NCBI GenBank assembly: GCA_947044405.1
Contig: CAMRHE010000068.1
Location: 2,448,501-2,512,500, forward strand
DNA: 64,000 bases
Source: Leptodactylus fallax
Taxonomy: Eukaryota > Chordata > Amphibia > Anura > Leptodactylidae
Direction of reading: 5' to 3'
Part shown: positions 19,625-41,782 of the stretch, one piece after another
Layout: every line of letters begins with the position of its first letter
Numbering within the stretch: the stretch's first letter is position 1
Made by a program: the position numbers and the translations under genes
Notes under the pieces: model-generated
What the model was told of the DNA's origin: nothing
The model's input: the letters and a program-made list of their open reading frames with translations, nothing else
Databases searched by the model: none

Positions 19625-19905
19625 TATCCTTGGATCACCAGAGGCTGTGGTATTTACAGTACTCAGTCCCTGTTGATCCAGTGGTATATACAGTACTAAA
19701 TTTCTAGCGATCCAGTGGTACACAAAGTACTAAGTTTCTGGTGATCCAGTGGTATATACAGTACTAAGTTTTTGGTGATCCAGTGGTATATACAGTACTA
19801 AGTTTTTGGTGATCCAGTGGTATATACAGTACTAAGTTTCTGGTGATCCAGTGGTATATACAGTACTAAGTTTTTGGTGATCCAGTGGTATATACAGTAC
19901 TAAGT
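19625..19905. repeat. 33-bp minisatellite related to the 34-bp array
   Basis: About eight units of TGGTGATCCAGTGGTATATA then CAGTACTAAGTTT. It shares TGGTGATCCAGTG with the neighbouring 34-bp units, so one array probably derives from the other. A short (TA)n lies at 19616. Confidence 0.9.
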
Positions 19906-20099
19906 TTGCACCAAATTTTGCGCCATTGATTGACTGTAGTCTTAATAAATCTAAAACATGCTAACCACGCCCTCTACAGGTAAGACACACCCATCTTATG
20001 AGCGCAGCGCAGAAGCCTAGAATGCTGCGCAGTTTGCAACTTTTTGTTACTTTTGATGCAAAGTTCAACACTTCAACAACTATAGCGTAAAACCTATAA

Positions 20100-20153
20100 A
20101 AATGTACATCTTTGCACAGCTGAGAGTTTGCTACAATTGTATCTAGTCTAGAC
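20100..20153. repeat. Dispersed repeat D, left half (split by hAT)
   Basis: CACAGCTGAGAGTTTGCTAC then AATTGTATCTAGTCTAGACC. It continues after the hAT at 21726-21830 (ATCCTCTGTCAGG, CTGATACATTGTAACAAACT). The same family is seen near 29810, 30420, 39060, 40290, 45480, 49070, 50290, 50820, 56360, 63250 and 63640. Superfamily not recognised. Confidence 0.7.
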
Positions 20154-20469
20154 CAGGGGTCTCCAAACTACGGCCCGCGGGCCGCATTCGGCCCCCGGAG
20201 GCCATTTACCCGGCCCGCGTCGCAATTTCCTTGTGTTATTTCAATTGTGAGCGCACAGGTGCTTACAATTGAAATAACCCGCCGAGCGCTACACGGGAAG
20301 TCTCGTTCCTGTGTAGACGCTCGGCGCTCGTCTTCCGGACCTAGAATGATCACGTCATGACGCATGACGTGCTCATCTAGGCCTTACAGCCGAAGACAGA
20401 GGAGCCGGGACCACAGCGCGGGAGCGGCTGCAGTGCTAGGTAAAGTATATTTTCACTTTTTTTTTTACT

Positions 20470-21065
20470 GGGCATGGAGGGGGATCAGAGAGCTGGATCT
20501 ATATGGGGGATTGATGGGACCTATATGGGGGAGAGCTGGACATATATGGGGGAGAGACCTGGACCTATATGGGGGAGAGACCTGGCCCTATATGAGGGAG
20601 ACTGCATGGGACCTATATGGGGGAGACTGCATGGGACCTATATGGGGGAACAGCATGGGACCTATATGGGGGAGACTGCATGGGACCTATATGGGGGAGA
20701 CTGCATGGGACCTATATGGGGGAAGAGCATGGGACCTATATGGGGGAGACTGCATGGGACCTATATGGGGGAGACTGCATGGGACCTATATGGGGGAACA
20801 GCATGGGACCTATATGGGGGAGACTGCATGGGACCTATATGGGGGAGACTGCATGGGACCTATATAGGGGAGACTGCATGGGACCTATATGAGGGAGACT
20901 GCATGGGACCTATATGGGGGAAGAGCATGGGACCTATATGGGGGGGCATGGGACCTATATGGTGGGGGGCATGGGACCTATATGGGGGAGAGAGCATGGG
21001 ACCTATATGAGGGAAAGAGCTGGACTTATATGGGGGCAGAGTGCTGGACCTATTTGCGGGAAGAG
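20470..21065. repeat. 25-bp minisatellite inside the hAT element
   Basis: Tandem units built on GACTGCATGGGACCTATATG followed by GGGGA, with variants replacing the first part (GAACAGC, GAAGAGC). Roughly 20 units. 25 bp is not a multiple of three, so all frames cycle; the apparent ORFs are shadows. Confidence 0.88.
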
Positions 21066-21236
21066 AGAAGCACATTTTAGAGGTGCACTGTGCTGTATTT
21101 GGGGAGTACAGTGTATGTGTTATAATCTGAGGTACAGTGTGTGTACAGTATTATTGTTGGCATATATTGTTTTTGTAGGGCTGTATATATATCTATTGGT
21201 ATTTTAGTAATGGCAATTTGGAATCCCTAGGAAACA

Positions 21237-21536
21237 ATGACGTCAAAAAAGAGAAAAATTGACTCGGAGTGCAGGATATTCAAAGAACAGTGGACTTATG
21301 ATTACTTTTTCATGCAGTACAAGGAAAAAGCTGTGTGTTTGATATGTCAGAATATAGTGGCTGTGTTCAAAGAATACAATTTGCGTCGACATTATCAAAC
21401 TCAACATAAAGATAAATATGATTGTTTGGTTGGAGATGTAAGAAAAGATAAAATATTAAAACTGAAACATTCATTGACTACTCAGCAAAATACTTTTGTG
21501 AAGCAGAAGCAGCTAAATATTTCATCACTGCGAATG
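21237..21536 (+). pseudogene. hAT transposase first exon (BED zinc finger)
   Basis: Starts MTSKKRKIDSECRIFKEQWT and carries a BED-type finger with C34, C37, H52 and H57 (CLIC and RRHYQTQH). A GTGAGT donor follows at about 21536, as expected for the first exon of a two-exon transposase. No catalytic or dimerisation region follows before the right terminal repeat, so the gene is truncated. Relatives include GTF2IRD2-type domesticated hAT proteins. Confidence 0.75.
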
Positions 21537-21938
21537 GTGAGTTTGTTGACTTAAATTTACTATTTCTTTATTTTGAATGTTGTATTTGTTCCCTTTTTGT
21601 TTTACTTTAAAATGAGATACGTGTAGTGTGCATAGGGATTTTCATAGTTTTTCTTATAGTCCGGCCCTCCAACGGTCTGAGGGACAGTGAACTGGCCCCC
21701 TGTGTAAAAAGTTTGGGGACCCCTGGTCTAGACCATCCTCTGTCAGGTAAACAGCTTAGACTCCAGACTGATCCGTGTTATCTACACTGATACATTGTAA
21801 CAAACTATCAGGACAGATGTTACAAATCTTGAGCATAGAAACAGATGTCAGAGATGTTGTGTGTACAGAGTCAGAGCTCTGAGAGGTGGCACCAGAGTCC
21901 GCGTCTGCAGCACAATCCTGCGTCCAGGGGCCTGGCTG

Positions 21939-21963
21939 TACGTCAGCGACACACGCTATAAAG
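21939..21963 (+). promoter_or_regulatory. Candidate NRIP3 core promoter (CRE-like site and TATA box)
   Basis: TACGTCA at 21939-21945 is a CRE-like half site, and TATAAAG at 21957-21963 is a good TATA box. The box lies 47 bp upstream of the ATG, implying a start site near 21988 and a very short 5' UTR. Both motifs lie downstream of the hAT element, so the insertion did not separate them from the gene. Confidence 0.5.
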
Positions 21964-22009
21964 CCTCAGACTGGGAGCCGCTCACTTCTCCCGGAGCTGA
22001 ATTCCCGAC

Positions 22010-33006
<10,997 letters not shown>

Positions 33007-33640
33007 GAAGAAGATGGATCCGAAACCAAACAAGCGTCATTATCACCACCTCCGAAGAAACCTCCTGTGTCGTCGTGTCTGCAGACCTTGTGGCGCCCCG
33101 GTCTCTCTGTGCTTTTTATATCTGCCCCCTCCCCGATGATTTCACTAGAACTGAAGATTTTTTACTAGATGTATTTTAATATTCTGCTATTTCTAGAAAA
33201 CTGGTCGCACATGTTGTATCCTGGTCATAGACAGGTATATTTTACTCCGCACAGCTGCTAAGATTTCCTTGCCCCCACAGCGCCACCAAGTGGCAGGGGC
33301 AGGAAGTGTTTGTGAAATATTTTACTATATATATATATATAAGGTTTGATTATAACCATACTAAGAGTCACGCGGTGAGCACCGCAGCTGAACCCGGCCG
33401 CGGGGGGTGAATACTTTACTGCTGTTAGTTAGTTGCCCTGCAGGATGTATATTTTTATATTGATGCTACAGTAAAGTGAGTGACAGATTGTGAGATGAAC
33501 CCAGGACATTAGACTGTTACTATCGCCTTATCTGCAGGACATAACATAGGAAGTAAGAAGTATTCACGCCCCCCAGATCTACCTTACGGATGGCTATATC
33601 AGCCAAGTCCTGGACCCCATAGAGAAGCCGCAGGATCTGA
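33007..33640 (+). other. NRIP3 3' UTR and downstream unique sequence
   Basis: AT-rich unique sequence after the NRIP3 stop, with a short (AT)n near 33326. No AATAAA was seen. An AGTAAA at 33470-33475 is a weak candidate poly(A) signal. The sequence runs into the 21-bp minisatellite near 33650. Confidence 0.4.
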
Positions 33641-33649
33641 AATATGGAG

Positions 33650-34920
33650 GGGGCAGATTTACTAATGAAAGGGAGCTGGAGGGGAAAAGAGGAGTCTGGA
33701 GGGGGACAGAGAGGTCTAGGTGAGGACAGAGTACTCTGGAGGAGGACAGAGGTGTATGGAGGGGAGAAAGGGGTATGGAGGGGACACAGGAGTCAGGAGG
33801 GGGACAGAGAGGTCTGGTGGAGAACAGAAAGGTCTAAGTGAGGACAGAGGAGTCTGAAGGAGGACAGAGTACTCTGGAGGGGGAGAGAGGAGTATGGAGG
33901 GGACAGAGGAGTCTGGAAGGGGACAGAGGGGTCTGGAATGGGACAGAGGAGTCTGGAAGGGGACAGAGGGGTCTGGAAGGGGACAGAGGGGTCTGGAAGG
34001 GGACAGAGGAGTCTGGAAGGGGACAGAGGAGTCTGGAAGGGGACAGAGGGGTCTGGAGGGGGAGAGAGGAGTCTGAAGGAGGACAGAGTACTCTGGAGGG
34101 GGAGAGAGGAGTATGGAGGGGACAGAGGAGTCTGGAAGGGGACAGAGGGGTCTGGAATGGGACAGAGGAGTCTGGAAGGGGACAGAGGGGTCTGGAAGGG
34201 GACAGAGGGGTCTGGAAGGGGACAGAGGAGTCTGGAAGGGGACAGAGGAGTCTGGAAGGGGACAGAGGGGTCTGGAGGGGGAGAGAGGAGTCTGAAGGAG
34301 GACAGAGTACTCTGGAGGGGGAGAGAGGAGTATGGAGGGGACAGAGGAGTCTGGAAGGGGACAGAGGGGTCTGGAATGGGACAGAGGAGTCTGGAAGGGG
34401 ACAGAGGGGTCTGGAAGGGGACAGAGGAGTCTGGAAGGGGACAGAGGAGTCTGGAAGGGGACAGAGGGGTCTGGAGGGGGAGAGAGGAGTCTGGAAGGGG
34501 ACAGAGAGGTCTGGTGGAGAACAGAAAGGTCTAAGTGAGGACAGAGGAGTCTGAAGGAGGACAGAGTACTCTGGAGGGGGAGAGAGGAGTATGGAGGGGA
34601 CAGAGGAGTCTGGAAGGGGAGAGAGGGGTCTGGAAGGGGAGACAGACGAGTCAGGAAGGGGAGAGAGGAGTCAGGAAGGGGAGAGAGGGGTCTGGAAGGG
34701 GAGAGAGAGGTCTGGAAGGGGAGGGAGGGGGAGAGAGGGGTCTGGAGGGGAGAGAGGGGTCTGGAAGGGGAGACAGAGGAGTCAGGAAGGGGAGACAGAG
34801 GAGTCAGGAAGGGGAGACAGAGGAGTCAGGAAGGGGACAGAGGAGCCTGGAAGGGGAGAGAGGAGTCTGGAAGGAAGAGAGGGGTCTGGAGGGGACAGAG
34901 GATTCTGAAAGAGACAGGGG
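33650..34920. repeat. 21-bp minisatellite with 219-bp higher-order repeat
   Basis: Units of GTCTGGAAGGGGACAGAGGG plus one base, purine-rich on the + strand. The marker AGTCTGAAGGAGGACAGAGT occurs at 33851, 34070, 34289 and 34548: two exact 219-bp steps, then one of 259. Confidence 0.93.
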
Positions 34921-35099
34921 AGTCTAGAGTAGGACAGGCTAGTCTGGAGGGGGAGAGACTAGTCTGGGTTAGACAGGATTCTGAAGGGGCTAGAGACGTT
35001 CGAAAGAGGATAGAGGATTTACTAAGGGGATAGAGGAATCTTGAGGAGGATAGAGGGGTCTGAAGGAGGACAGGGTAGTCTACAAAGAACAGAGGGGTC

Positions 35100-36395
35100 T
35101 GGCAGTGACGTGCTCCCCTCTCCTCATTCAGAGCACATGCATGCTCAGCAGAGCTCAGACTACATGTGCATGGCGCTGCCAGGAAGAATAACTGTGGGCT
35201 GAGCGAGCTTTGGGCCATCATCCATCTTGTATGGACTGCTGTTACTGTCCTTTAGTACATTGTTGGTTCCTGGGTGTAATATGAGGTGGTGCACACAGAC
35301 CCCCCAATGTGACCAGCGGACATGATCTGGAGGGGGTGAATACTTTTTGCTGCTATCACTGTATATATACATATAGAGAGATATTAGTCCTATAATCTAC
35401 AGCTGAGGCCTGCAGTGGGTTATAACAGTCTGCAGGTTTATATACAACTCTGATACTTAATCCATGACCCTGGACCTGTGATTCTCACCCACCTGGGGAA
35501 CTACAAGTCCCTGCAATCCTCTGCATCTCCTTACATGCTGCCTATTACTAGACAAGCCATAGAGAAGACATTCTCTGATCTCTCCGGGTCACTTTGCACC
35601 TTAACAATGCGGCTCATGTGCTCGGGGGGTCCATATGATTATAATCCCGGACCCTGTGTATCTTGTGCCATATGTCACTCATGAGCGACTCCAGAAATGA
35701 ACAGGTGATTAGTTTATTGGCCTCTACACGCCATGTGGACGGGGGGTGTAACCTACGGCAACCAAATAGCAGTGTAGGCCAATCTAGGGTTAATGAGGCC
35801 GGGACGCTATATCTTTAAATCTGAGGCTGTATAGTAAACGGTGACACCTTGTTTTGTTTTTCTCCCCTTGCTGTTCCAGTCATGGGAAATGCTGTGCTTG
35901 CTCTGGGGTTGCTAAGGTAACCCCTCCACAGTAGGCAGGAAACTGGAGATCACATGACAGGAAGTTCATGCACAGAGCAATCTGATGATGCTATGGCGAC
36001 TCCAGAGCTACCAGTACACTTAAGCAATCTGGTTCCTATAGGTTACGCCATATCCAGCCATGAGCACAGCATTACTTAGTAGGCCTGTAAACTGGACGTG
36101 TCACCAACATACAGGGGAGGTGGCCATTTTGTACAATAGGTGGTAATGTGTAGAGGTATGAGGTCCTGAGCACCTCCTGACCCCCCTGACTCATAAGATG
36201 GCCGCCTTCACCACCTGTAGGTGACGTACAAGCATTGAATCTGACTATTAGCCATGTCCGCACAGACAATCTGTCTCCGATGAATCGTGCCAATATTCAC
36301 TAAAAAAAACAAGATTTATTACCAAATATTCTTATAATAAACAGTAATGCATGCCAAACCGCCAATAATGAGTTACTGTACCGCACTACAGCCCA
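35100..36395. other. Intergenic, NRIP3 to TMEM9B
   Basis: Mostly low-copy sequence with no supported ORF, including fragments of dispersed repeats. Nothing else recognised. Confidence 0.45.
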
Positions 36396-36399
36396 CACC

Positions 36400-38215
36400 A
36401 GTGTATCTAATCCTATCATGTGTGATACTGCCTGATGAGCTGTGTATCTCAGTCTATGATGTGTGATACTGTATGCAGAGCTGTGTATCTCAGTCTATGA
36501 TGTGTGATACTGTCTGGTGAGCTGTGTATCTCAGTCTATGATGTGTGATACTGTATGCAGAGCTGTGTATCTCAGTCTATGATGTGTGATACTGTCTGGT
36601 GAGCTGTGTATCTCAGTCTATGATGTGTGATACTGTCTGCAGAGCTGTGTATCTCAGTCTATGATGTGTGATACTGTATGGAGAGCTGTGTATCTCAGTC
36701 TATGATGTGTGATACTGTCTGGTGAGCTGTGTATCTCAGTCTATGATGTGTGATACTGTCTGCAGAGCTGTGTATCTCAGTCTATGATGTGTGATACTGT
36801 ATGGAGAGCTGTGTATCTCAGTCTATGATGTGTGATACTGTCTGGTGAGCTGTGTATCTCAGTCTATGATGTGTGATACTGTATGCAGAGCTGTGTATCT
36901 CAGTCTATGATTGGTGATACTGTCTGCAGAGCTGTGTATCTCAGTCTATGATGTGTGATACTGTCTGGTGAGCTGTGTATCTCAGTTTATGATGTGTGAT
37001 ACTGTCTGATGAGCTGCGTATCTCAGTCTATGATGTGTGATACTGTCTGCAGAGCTGCGTATCTCAGTCTATGATGTGTGATACTGTCTGCAGAGCTATG
37101 TATCTCAGTCTATGATGTGTGATACTGTCTGCAGAGCTGTGTATCTCAGTCTATGATGTGTGATACTGTATACAGAGCTGTGTATCTCAGTCTATGATGT
37201 GTGATACTGTATGGAGAGCTGTGTATCTCAGTCTATGATGTGTGATACTGTCTGGTGAGCTGTGTATCTCAGTCTATGATGTGTGATACTGTATGCAGAG
37301 CTGTGTATCTCAGTCTATGATTGGTGATACTGTCTGCAGAGCTGTGTATCTCAGTCTATGATGTGTGACATTGTCTATAGAGCTGTGTATCTCAGTCTAT
37401 GATGTGTGATACTGTCTGTAGAGCTGTGTATCTCAGTCTATGATGTGTGATACTGTCTGCAGAGCTGTGTATCTCAGTCTATGATGTGTGATACTGTCTG
37501 GTGAGCTGTGTATCTCAGTCTATGATGTGTGATACTGTCTGCAGAGCTGTGTATCTCAGTCTGATGTGTGATACTGTCTGCAGAGCTGTGTATCTCAGTC
37601 TATGATGTGTGATACTGTCTGGTGAGCTGTGTATCTCAGTCTATGATGTGTGATACTGTATGCAGAGCTGTGTATCTCAGTCTATGATGTGTGATACTGT
37701 CTGGTGAGCTGTGTATCTCAGTCTATGATGTGTGATACTGTCTGGTGAGCTGTGTATCTCAGTCTATGATGTGTGATACTGTCTGCAGAGCTGCGTATCT
37801 CAGTCTATGATGTGTGATACTGTCTGCAGAGCTATGTATCTCAGTCTATGATGTGTGATACTGTATGCAGAGCTGTGTATCTCAGTCTATGATGTGTGAT
37901 ACTGTCTGCAGAGCTGTGTATCTCAGTCTATGATGTGTGATACTGTCTGCAGAGCTGTGTATCTCAGTCTATGATGTATGATACAGAGCTGTGTATCTCA
38001 GTCTATGATGTGTGATACTGTATGCAGAGCTGTGTATCTCAGTCTACGATGTGAGATACTGTATGCAGAGCTGTGTATCTCAGTCTATGATGTATGATAC
38101 AGAGCTGTGTATCTCAGTCTATGATGTGTGATACTGTCTGCAGAGCTGTGTATCTCAGTCTATGATGTGTGATACTGTATACAGAGCTGTGTATCTCAGT
38201 CTATGACGCAGAGCT
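36400..38215. repeat. 41-bp minisatellite
   Basis: About 44 units of TGTGTGATACTGTCTGCAGA then GCTGTGTATCTCAGTCTATGA. Variant units (TCTGGTGAGC, TATGGAGAGC, TATGCAGAGC) repeat in mixed order. The first unit carries the ATCTAATCCTATCA form seen at 24360-24720. Confidence 0.95.
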
Positions 38216-38676
38216 GGTTTGTTCTGGAAAGTTCTTCCCTTCTAGTATTGGCACCCGCTGGGCTCTGTGCCAGGGCCGGTGTCGGGCACATTACACAGAC
38301 ACCACAGTAATGACTCCAATCTCTCGGTGGTCTTGTTTCTTCTTCCCCATCATATGAGTCTCTGTCAGTGCCCGGCTGTGCCAGCGGGGGACGGTAACGT
38401 GAAGTTAATGCACAATGCAGGAGTCGTGGCGGGTCTGTAATAGTCTGGCCGGATACAGACTGCGACACTGTCACGCACCATCAGCTCCGCTCAGTAGTAG
38501 ATGTGAGTCACAGGGCAAACCATCAAGAAACACTGAACTAACCAGGAATATATGGGAAAGGGGTAAAAATACTCTTAAAGGGCCAGCGTCCTGTTCTGTA
38601 AATGAAGCCTCATCCTTATACAACACAAAGTTCTCCGATATTCAAGATGGTTGTAGTCAGTGAATGAGAACATTAA

Positions 38677-39048
38677 AGGGAATGTCCAGGAATTGTAGAT
38701 TCAGGAGTGGCCGGGGGTTGGTGTAAAACCAAAAAAAGTTATACTCACCTATCCCTAGTGCTCCATTGTACAGTCCCGGTCCCCTTTCTCTCCCATTTCT
38801 GGACTCGCTTGGTGAGAGCTGAGAGGTTCACAGGACTGCTGAGACCAATCAATGTCCTCAGGGTTCGCTGGAGAGGGACCGATGACATCACTCACATATG
38901 TCACTCTCTATCCCAGCCCCTTGAGCTGTGGCAGAGGAGGGATAGGGGACCGGGACTGTACAACCGAGCACCGGGGATAGACAACTATGACTTTTTTTTT
39001 TTTATTTTATACCGCCCCTGATTTGCCAATAATCCCTGGACAACCCCT
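38677..39048. mobile_element. 372-bp TTAA-flanked foldback MITE
   Basis: Flanked by TTAA (38673-38676, 39049-39052). Ends AGGGAATGTCCAGG and CCTGGACAACCCCT are inverted repeats. Inner arms (GTACAGTCCCGGTCCCC with its complement at 38945-38965) make almost the whole element foldback. The TTAA target suggests Kolobok or piggyBac-type mobilisation. It is inserted in a dispersed repeat. Confidence 0.8.
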
Positions 39049-39052
39049 TTAA

Positions 39053-40966
39053 TTGTTTAGATTTGGAGGGAGAGACCCTCCTGACCTATTACTTCTCACA
39101 GATGAGAGTCTGTTACAGTTGTATCCATTCTAGACAATGTTCTGTAATGTATCCAGTCTGATACATGATACATTGTATGATATAAGACAAATGTGTATCA
39201 CGGCCGTGTTTAAGACTGATACATTGTAGCAAACCCAATGAACACAAATGACTGTATCATAATTGTACATCTGTGGAGCCGATCTGGGGTTGTAATCTGG
39301 TGTCACGCTGCGTCCTGCGCCATTACTGTCCTCCTGCGGTTTACCTGATTGATGGCGGTGCATTGCCCGCACGCTGCGCTCAGATAGCTCGGTCCAATTA
39401 GACAGGTGAGACCCCCGGAGGGCTGTGCCCTTTATACAAGGGGAGAGGATTATCCCAGCTCCTAAGTGACAGGCAGCCCCAATGGGGAGCTCAGCAGGTG
39501 CACCAGGTGATGTCAGAGGGGCAGCACAAGAGGAGACCTGCAGCAGATGCTCTATGAGACTGTCCACACCTAACAAAGAGGGATTAGAACAAGGCAGAGC
39601 AAATCTGTAATGGGGCCCCTAATACTGGGTGCCATTTAGAATAGTCGTATATTTTATTTGGCAGAAGGAACTTTAGGGCCCCTCAGGTTCCAGGGCCTGG
39701 TAGCGACTGCTACTTTTGCACCTATAAATACATCCCTGGCTGCCACTCCAGAATCTAGAAAAGCTGGGTAATGACCCCTGTGAGAGGGCTAATAACCACT
39801 CCTGGCTTAGGCTATGTTCACACCTGCGCCTGTTCTCTGCTGGGGGATTCCGTTCCCCTTTCCACTTGAAAGCAGCACTTTTCTCTCCACGTTTTTCGTT
39901 TTTCTCTCCACCTTTTTGGGTGGAAACCGGACGGACCCCATTATAGTCCGCGGGTAACCGCTTTTTTTAAGTGGATTAGGTTTACGTTCGGGGGGGTCTC
40001 CAAGCGGACCCCCTGAACAGAAACCCAAACACAGGAGTGAACTTAGCATTACTTTAGCTCACACAGTGGAGGATTTGTTACACTGTATCAGTGTAACCAT
40101 TTAACCGCTCGGGGAAATCACACAGACTCCATTATAGTCTATGGGGTCCGCGGGTTTCCTTAGGTAACCGCTTTTCTATGCGTATAGGTTTACGTTCGGG
40201 GGGGTCACCAGACTCCCCAAATGGAAACCCGAACGCAAATGTGAACCGGGCCTAAACAAATCGGCAGCACCAATCTGCCTCTTATGTTGATAGTTTGTTA
40301 CAGTGTATCAGTGCAGGTAAAATGTATCAGTCCAAAGTTCAAACTGTTTAGGATTGTCTAGGCTGGATGTAATTGTAACAACCCATCAGCTGTGAGAAGT
40401 ATTAGGTCTATGTAGAGTTTGGAGCTTTTGGCTGTCACTTTCTCTTCCTGACATCTGGTATAGGACAGAATATAAGTGGGTTGCATCAGGGGCACATGAT
40501 GGCGGCGCCTCCCCTCCCCATCTCCTCCTCTGTCCCGCTTTGACTACACACAATCTAATTAGGCGTCTTTTTCTTGCACAAACACAAAAACCAGAGCAGG
40601 TGGGCGGCAGCGGAGACCAGATGTACGAGGCAGTCAGCAGGACACGGGAGCTGACCGGTTACCATGGTAACCCTCTACAACTAGGCCATAGCAGCCGTAC
40701 CCCAGCCCCAACTACGACGCTGACAGCCCCATGAAATCAATAGCACGAATCGCTGCTTTGTCATCCATGTGCGAAATCTCAGCAGAAGCCTCACGTGATG
40801 TGATCACGCGTCACACCTCGCCACCACGGATCGTGTGCTGTTAATTTCGCAGCAAACAGATAAAAAAATTCACAGATTACTATATTTTTATAGCAACTCT
40901 AAAAGCCTCCGACATGGGTGTGACTATGTCCGCTAAAGTAGGAAGAACAGCTCTGGAGCACAAAGT
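39053..40966. other. Intergenic, NRIP3 to TMEM9B
   Basis: Dispersed repeat fragments at 39060-39250 and 40265-40410, hAT-MITE-like GGGGCCCC fragments at 39604-39745, and two partial foldbacks ending in the GTGAACCGGGCC type at 39808-40040 and 40100-40255. 39290-39580 is free of obvious repeats and contains E-box-like CAGGTG pairs. No gene seen. Confidence 0.45.
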
Positions 40967-40974
40967 GCTGCAAG

Positions 40975-41230
40975 CAGTGGCGTAACTAAAGACTTGTGGT
41001 TCCCGGTGCAATCTTTTGTCCGGGGCCCCCTACCTCATCCCTACAGTAAAGTCTTGGTGCTAAGGAGTATAATGAACCTTAGTGTGGTTAGGGTAATCCG
41101 TTGGTCTCCTTGGTTTATGGGCCAGATGGAAGCTGCAATCTCAATACTGATGCCAGTGCTTATGGGCCCCCTAAGGCTCCTGGGCCCCGGTGCGACTGCA
41201 CCATCTGCACCCCCTCAAGTTACACCCCTG
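40975..41230. mobile_element. 256-bp hAT-type MITE
   Basis: Ends CAGTGGCGTAACTA and AGTTACACCCCTG are imperfect inverted repeats. The 8-bp target duplication GCTGCAAG is exact (40967-40974, 41231-41238). The GGGCCCC-rich interior is non-coding. A related decayed fragment lies at about 41328-41455. Confidence 0.82.
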
Positions 41231-41731
41231 GCTGCAAGTGATATCCTGCATAATGTGGAAGATTCTGCATGACACGTCTCATTCAATATTGGTGTCTTCA
41301 CACTTCTTACTCAGAGATGTAACATGAAGCCCCTGGGCCCCAATGCAAAATATGCAACGGGGCCCCCACTCACCATGTACTATCTATAATACTGAGGCTC
41401 CAGGGCCCGGTAACAATTGCTATTTCTGCACCCCCTATACTACACCATTGCTTGCACAGTTTATTAAAAAGTGGGTGGGGTTAACGAAGGGGCGTGGCCT
41501 TCCACACACCAAAAGATTTACCAATATTTACGTAAAAATTTATTGCAAAATAATGTGCATGGCACAGCTGACGTAAAGTTTCATTTCTGCTGCATTAACA
41601 GCCAAAAACGTTGGTAAATTTCTGAAATGGGGTGTAATAGTAATAAATAAGCTGCAATTTTTAGTGAAAATATGGAGGGTGTCATCGAATGTGACTTTTC
41701 TGCAGCACATATAAATAAATATATTTTGCGT

Positions 41732-41740
41732 GTGTGTGTG

Positions 41741-41779
<39 letters not shown>
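41732..41779. repeat. (AT)n microsatellite at Tc1 insertion site
   Basis: Perfect AT run that served as the target for the Tc1 element starting at 41780. A short TATATATATAT also follows its right end at 43393. Confidence 0.9.

Positions 41780-41782
<3 letters not shown>

Larger units (their letters stand above)
20154..21725 (+). mobile_element. hAT transposon (Charlie-like) with internal minisatellite
   Basis: 1572-bp element with terminal inverted repeats CAGGGGTCTCCAAACT and AGTTTGGGGACCCCTG (15 of 16 match). The exact 8-bp target duplication GTCTAGAC lies at 20146-20153 and 21726-21733. Contents: two hairpins near the left end, a 25-bp tandem repeat, then the first exon of a BED-finger transposase. 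The rest of the transposase is missing. The right end is about 285 bp from the NRIP3 ATG. Confidence 0.93.

Noticed and set aside
41327..41455. Possible second complete hAT MITE
   Set aside because: The GGGGCCC-rich interior is similar to the element at 40975, but I could not find matching ends or an 8-bp duplication.
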